Shown here: positions 29,501-31,467 of the stretch, one piece after another
Layout of the letters: each line of letters begins with the position of its first letter
Numbering within the stretch: position 1 is the stretch's first letter
Assembly: GCA_964521405.1 (NCBI GenBank)
Contig: CAZFRR010000052.1
Span: forward strand, 1 to 31,467
Source: SG8-41 sp964521405
GTDB lineage: Bacteria; Pseudomonadota; Gammaproteobacteria; Burkholderiales; SG8-41
Direction: 5' to 3'
Length of the DNA: 31,467 bases
Translations under genes and position numbers: made by a program
The notes under the pieces: generated by a model
Seen by the model: the letters and a program-made list of their open reading frames with translations, nothing else
Databases searched by the model: none
What the model was told of the DNA's origin: nothing

Positions 29501-30244
29501 TCACTGTTTCGCGAGTCCGAGCTCCGTCAGCACCACCTTGATGTCGGCGTATTCCTGGTCGAGGTTCTTCCGGAACTGCGCGCCGGTGACGAAATAGTCG
29601 GACCAGTAGTTCTTCTCGAGGTCGGTGCGCCACTCGGGCGTCTGCGTCGCCTTGCGCAGCGCGTCTTCCCAGAACGCGATCTGCGCCGGCGAGAGGCCCT
29701 TCGGCGCCATGATCGAGCGCCATCCCCCGAACACCAGGTCCACGCCCTGTTCGCGCCAGGTCGGGACGTTCGCCAGCGCGCCGCCCAGGCGGGCGGGCGC
29801 CGCCGCCGCGACGACGCGCATCCGGCCGGCCGCGACGTGCGGGGCGGCATTGCCCGCGGCCGTGGTCGCAAGATCGAGGTGACCGCCCATCAGCATGGTG
29901 AGCGCTTCCGCCGACCCCTTGAATGCGATCGCTTTCAGGTCGCGTGCATTGCCGCCGAGCGCCTTCACCAGCAGGCACGCGGCGAGATGATTGTGAGTGC
30001 CGAGCGCGACCGCAAAGCCGCTCGCCACCGATTTCGGATCCTTTTTCAACCGCTCGATGATGAGAACCTTCTCCACCTGGCGCGCGGTGCGGTCGTTGCT
30101 GCCGGCGGGGGCGGAGGTGACCACGATCTCCACGTTGCGCTGTGGAGTCCACGTTTGCGCCTGCGCCGTGAACGCGGCGACGGCGAGTGACGCAGTTACG
30201 CAGTGACGCAGTGACGAAGTGAAGGACGGGCGGGTTTTCGTCAC
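29501..30244 (-). pseudogene. Bug/TctC-family receptor with an in-frame internal deletion
   Basis: A 247-residue open frame, about 75-80 residues shorter than its relatives although both ends are intact. The GTG start at 30244 and the signal peptide (SLRHCVTASLAVAAFTAQAQ) are partly encoded by octad repeats. The N-terminal VEIVVTSAPAGSNDRTARQVEKVL is followed directly, at about residues 60-63, by IERLKKDPKSVA, which normally comes much later. The segment that holds the PDGY and ligand-loop parts of lobe one is missing. The C-terminal half (FKGSAEALTMLMGGH, VPTWREQGVDLV) looks normal and belongs to a tricarboxylate-like subfamily. Since the frame is kept and no stop is present, a short protein may be made but should not bind normally. 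Confidence 0.75.
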
Positions 30245-30262
30245 CTCGTCACTCCGTCACCG
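30187..30262. repeat. Octad repeat array with mirrored arm, overlapping a start and signal peptide
   Basis: Five 8-base units from 30187 to 30226 (GTGACGCA, GTTACGCA, GTGACGCA, GTGACGAA, GTGAAGGA) are mirrored at 30240-30262 by CGTCACC/TCGTCACT-like words. The minus-strand receptor's GTG start at 30244 and its first 20 codons lie inside the pair. Confidence 0.88.
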
Positions 30263-30266
30263 CGGT

Positions 30267-31133
30267 TCAGGCGGCTTTACGCAAAGCGCCCAGCTGCCGC
30301 GCGATGAAGGCCCGGATCATCTCGTGGGCGCGGTCGGTCTGCGGGCCCGGCTCGGCGACCCACATGTGCCCGCAACCCGGAAAGATTTCCAGCTGGCACT
30401 CGCCGCCGGCGGCCCGGTAGCTTGCTGCGAACTTCTGCTGGATCGGCGGAATCACGTTGTCGTCGAGCTCGCCCTGCAGGATGAACATCGGCGGCAGCGA
30501 CACCTTCTCGCCGCGGTCGAGCATCTGCTGCGGGTTGGCTTCGAAGATGGATTCCCACGGCTTGAAGTAGTTCTTGGTCTTCTGCATCATCTCCGCGCGT
30601 TTCATTTTTTCCGCCTGCTGGAAGCGGGTGTAAGGATCGCTGATCGGCGAGCGGGCGATGACGTAGGCGACGGTCGCGTCCACGTTCGGCCCCTCAGGAA
30701 GGGGATGCGAGTTGTAGCGCGGGTCGCGCGGGCGCATGCCGAGCAGCTCGCCCATGTGACCGCCGGTGGAGCTGCCGAGCACGCCGAGGGCGTCGGGGTC
30801 GCCCTTCCATTCGCGCGCTTTCATCTTGAGCCACCGCACCCCGTAGTTCGCGTCCTGGACCGAGGCCGGGTAGGGCGCTTCGGGGGCCAGCGTCATGTCG
30901 ATTGCAACGACCAGGATGCCGCTGGCAGCCAGGTTCTCATCCATCGGGACGTTGGCGAAGCGGTCCTTGTCGTTCCATGCGCCGCCGTGGAGATCGAGGA
31001 GCGTCGGGAACGGCCCCGGCCCCTGCGGCTGATAGACGCGGGCCTTCAGCTTGCGCCCGCCCGGCGCGGTGCGGAAGTCCACGTCCCAGACCTTGATTTC
31101 GTAATGCGCTGCGGGGTTGTAAGCGGTCGTCAT
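30267..31133 (-). CDS. Alpha/beta hydrolase of the BD-FAE/esterase type
   Basis: A 288-residue cytoplasmic hydrolase with GGAGGAG eight bases before the ATG. The triad is complete: oxyanion HGGAW at 49-53, nucleophile Ser122 in GSSTGG, Asp224/225 in GELDDNV and His256 in GCGHMW. The family includes feruloyl-esterase-like and formamidase-like enzymes that cut esters or lactones of organic acids. It is a paralogue of the hydrolase at 8327-9235, which has lost the His. It is flanked by Bug genes on both sides. The reaction cannot be set more precisely. Confidence 0.9.
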   Translation of the reverse strand: MTTAYNPAAHYEIKVWDVDFRTAPGGRKLKARVYQPQGPGPFPTLLDLHGGAWNDKDRFANVPMDENLAASGILVVAIDMTLAPEAPYPASVQDANYGVRWLKMKAREWKGDPDALGVLGSSTGGHMGELLGMRPRDPRYNSHPLPEGPNVDATVAYVIARSPISDPYTRFQQAEKMKRAEMMQKTKNYFKPWESIFEANPQQMLDRGEKVSLPPMFILQGELDDNVIPPIQQKFAASYRAAGGECQLEIFPGCGHMWVAEPGPQTDRAHEMIRAFIARQLGALRKAA

Positions 31134-31188
31134 CGGGGCTCTCCTCCAGGTCGTGCAGGGATTGTTGAGGGAGGGAATCTTACTCTAG

Positions 31189-31209
31189 AACCTTGAACCT
31201 TGAACTCAG
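31189..31209. repeat. Short heptad repeat AACCTTG, AACCTTG, AACTCAG
   Basis: Three 7-base units lie between the hydrolase and the partial Bug gene. The last covers the stop codon of the latter (31206-31208). Confidence 0.7.
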
Positions 31210-31467
31210 TCGATGCGTATGTTCGCTTCCTTGACCAGCCGGGTCCACTTGGCGATCTCGCCGCGTATGAAGGGTACGAATTCCTCGGGCGGGCTCATGA
31301 CGTATTCGTTGCCGCCCTTCGCCAGCCGCTCCTTCACGTCCGGCGCGCCCAGCGCGCGGACCGATTCGTTGTAGAGCCGGCGCACGATTTCCGGGGAGAC
31401 GCCGGCGGGACCGTAGAAGCCGTACCAGCCGGTAGCGCTGTAGCCCGGCACGCCCGATTCGTTGACG
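31206..31467 (-). CDS. Bug/TctC-family receptor, C-terminal part only (runs off the window)
   Basis: The last 87 or so residues of a Bug receptor; the frame is open to the window edge, where it reads VNESGMPGYSATGWYGFYGP, the usual (A/V)ESGxPGY region near residue 235 of the family. It continues with VSPEIVRRLYNESVRAL, then VMSPPEEFVPFIRGEIAKW and LVKEANIRID, which is the normal C-terminus. The ATG at 31451 within this part is not a real start. The signal peptide and lobe one lie outside the window. Confidence 0.92.
   Translation of the reverse strand, partial: VNESGVPGYSATGWYGFYGPAGVSPEIVRRLYNESVRALGAPDVKERLAKGGNEYVMSPPEEFVPFIRGEIAKWTRLVKEANIRID

Overview
The window is high-GC DNA that looks like a chromosome segment from an environmental betaproteobacterium, probably Burkholderiales or a related lineage. 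The main reason is the number of Bug/TctC-type periplasmic binding proteins: eight genes or gene pieces, six of them full length, none beside a TctA/TctB membrane partner. Such expansion is typical of Bordetella, Cupriavidus and relatives. The taxonomic call is inference; no rRNA or tRNA gene was seen.

Layout. 1-2522 (+): a Bug receptor, a methylmalonyl-CoA-epimerase-like VOC protein and a PstS-like binding protein, closed by a palindrome. 2551-6452 (-): a signalling operon (59-residue zinc ribbon, degenerate cyclase/PEGA membrane protein, Ser/Thr kinase), followed by a VOC protein and a Bug receptor. 6630-10689 (+): a small protein, a MITE-like element directly upstream of a Bug gene, an alpha/beta hydrolase, an exported methyltransferase and a small ORF. 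10721-11308 (-): a RNase D-like exonuclease. 11449-17807 (+): a small protein, a MocA-type oxidoreductase, a thiamine-diphosphate (TPP) enzyme, a conserved protein of unknown function and a selenoprotein, then a Bug receptor and a GIY-YIG protein. 18194-19481 (+): two lipoproteins in AT-richer DNA. 19682-22499 (-): a PEP-mutase-family enzyme, a dienelactone hydrolase and a leaderless ModA-like protein. 22650-24149 (+): a 27-codon ORF with an extreme Shine-Dalgarno and its own terminator, then a flavin monooxygenase/acyl-CoA dehydrogenase-fold enzyme. 24274-31467 (-): Bug, cupin-rubredoxin fusion, Bug, TPP enzyme, internally deleted Bug, alpha/beta hydrolase and a partial Bug.

The genes suggest uptake and breakdown of organic acids or aromatic-derived carbonyl compounds: binding proteins, ring-cleavage-type hydrolases, TPP lyases, a PEP-mutase-fold lyase and a flavin monooxygenase. 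No single pathway can be assigned.

The strongest find is a gene at 15733-16260 interrupted by one in-frame TGA at 16012. The frame continues as Sec-Gly-Ser-Cys and a plausible bacterial SECIS hairpin follows, so this is read as a UGSC-family selenoprotein. It lies 19 bases after a conserved gene of unknown function that is probably its partner. The second main find is a set of tandem repeats with many different units but mostly the same 7-base period. They sit in gene junctions and overlap start codons, stop codons and signal-peptide codons. Other notable items are the SD/anti-SD hairpin before the 27-codon ORF, the exported methyltransferase, the pseudo-cyclase/kinase operon and the cupin-rubredoxin fusion.
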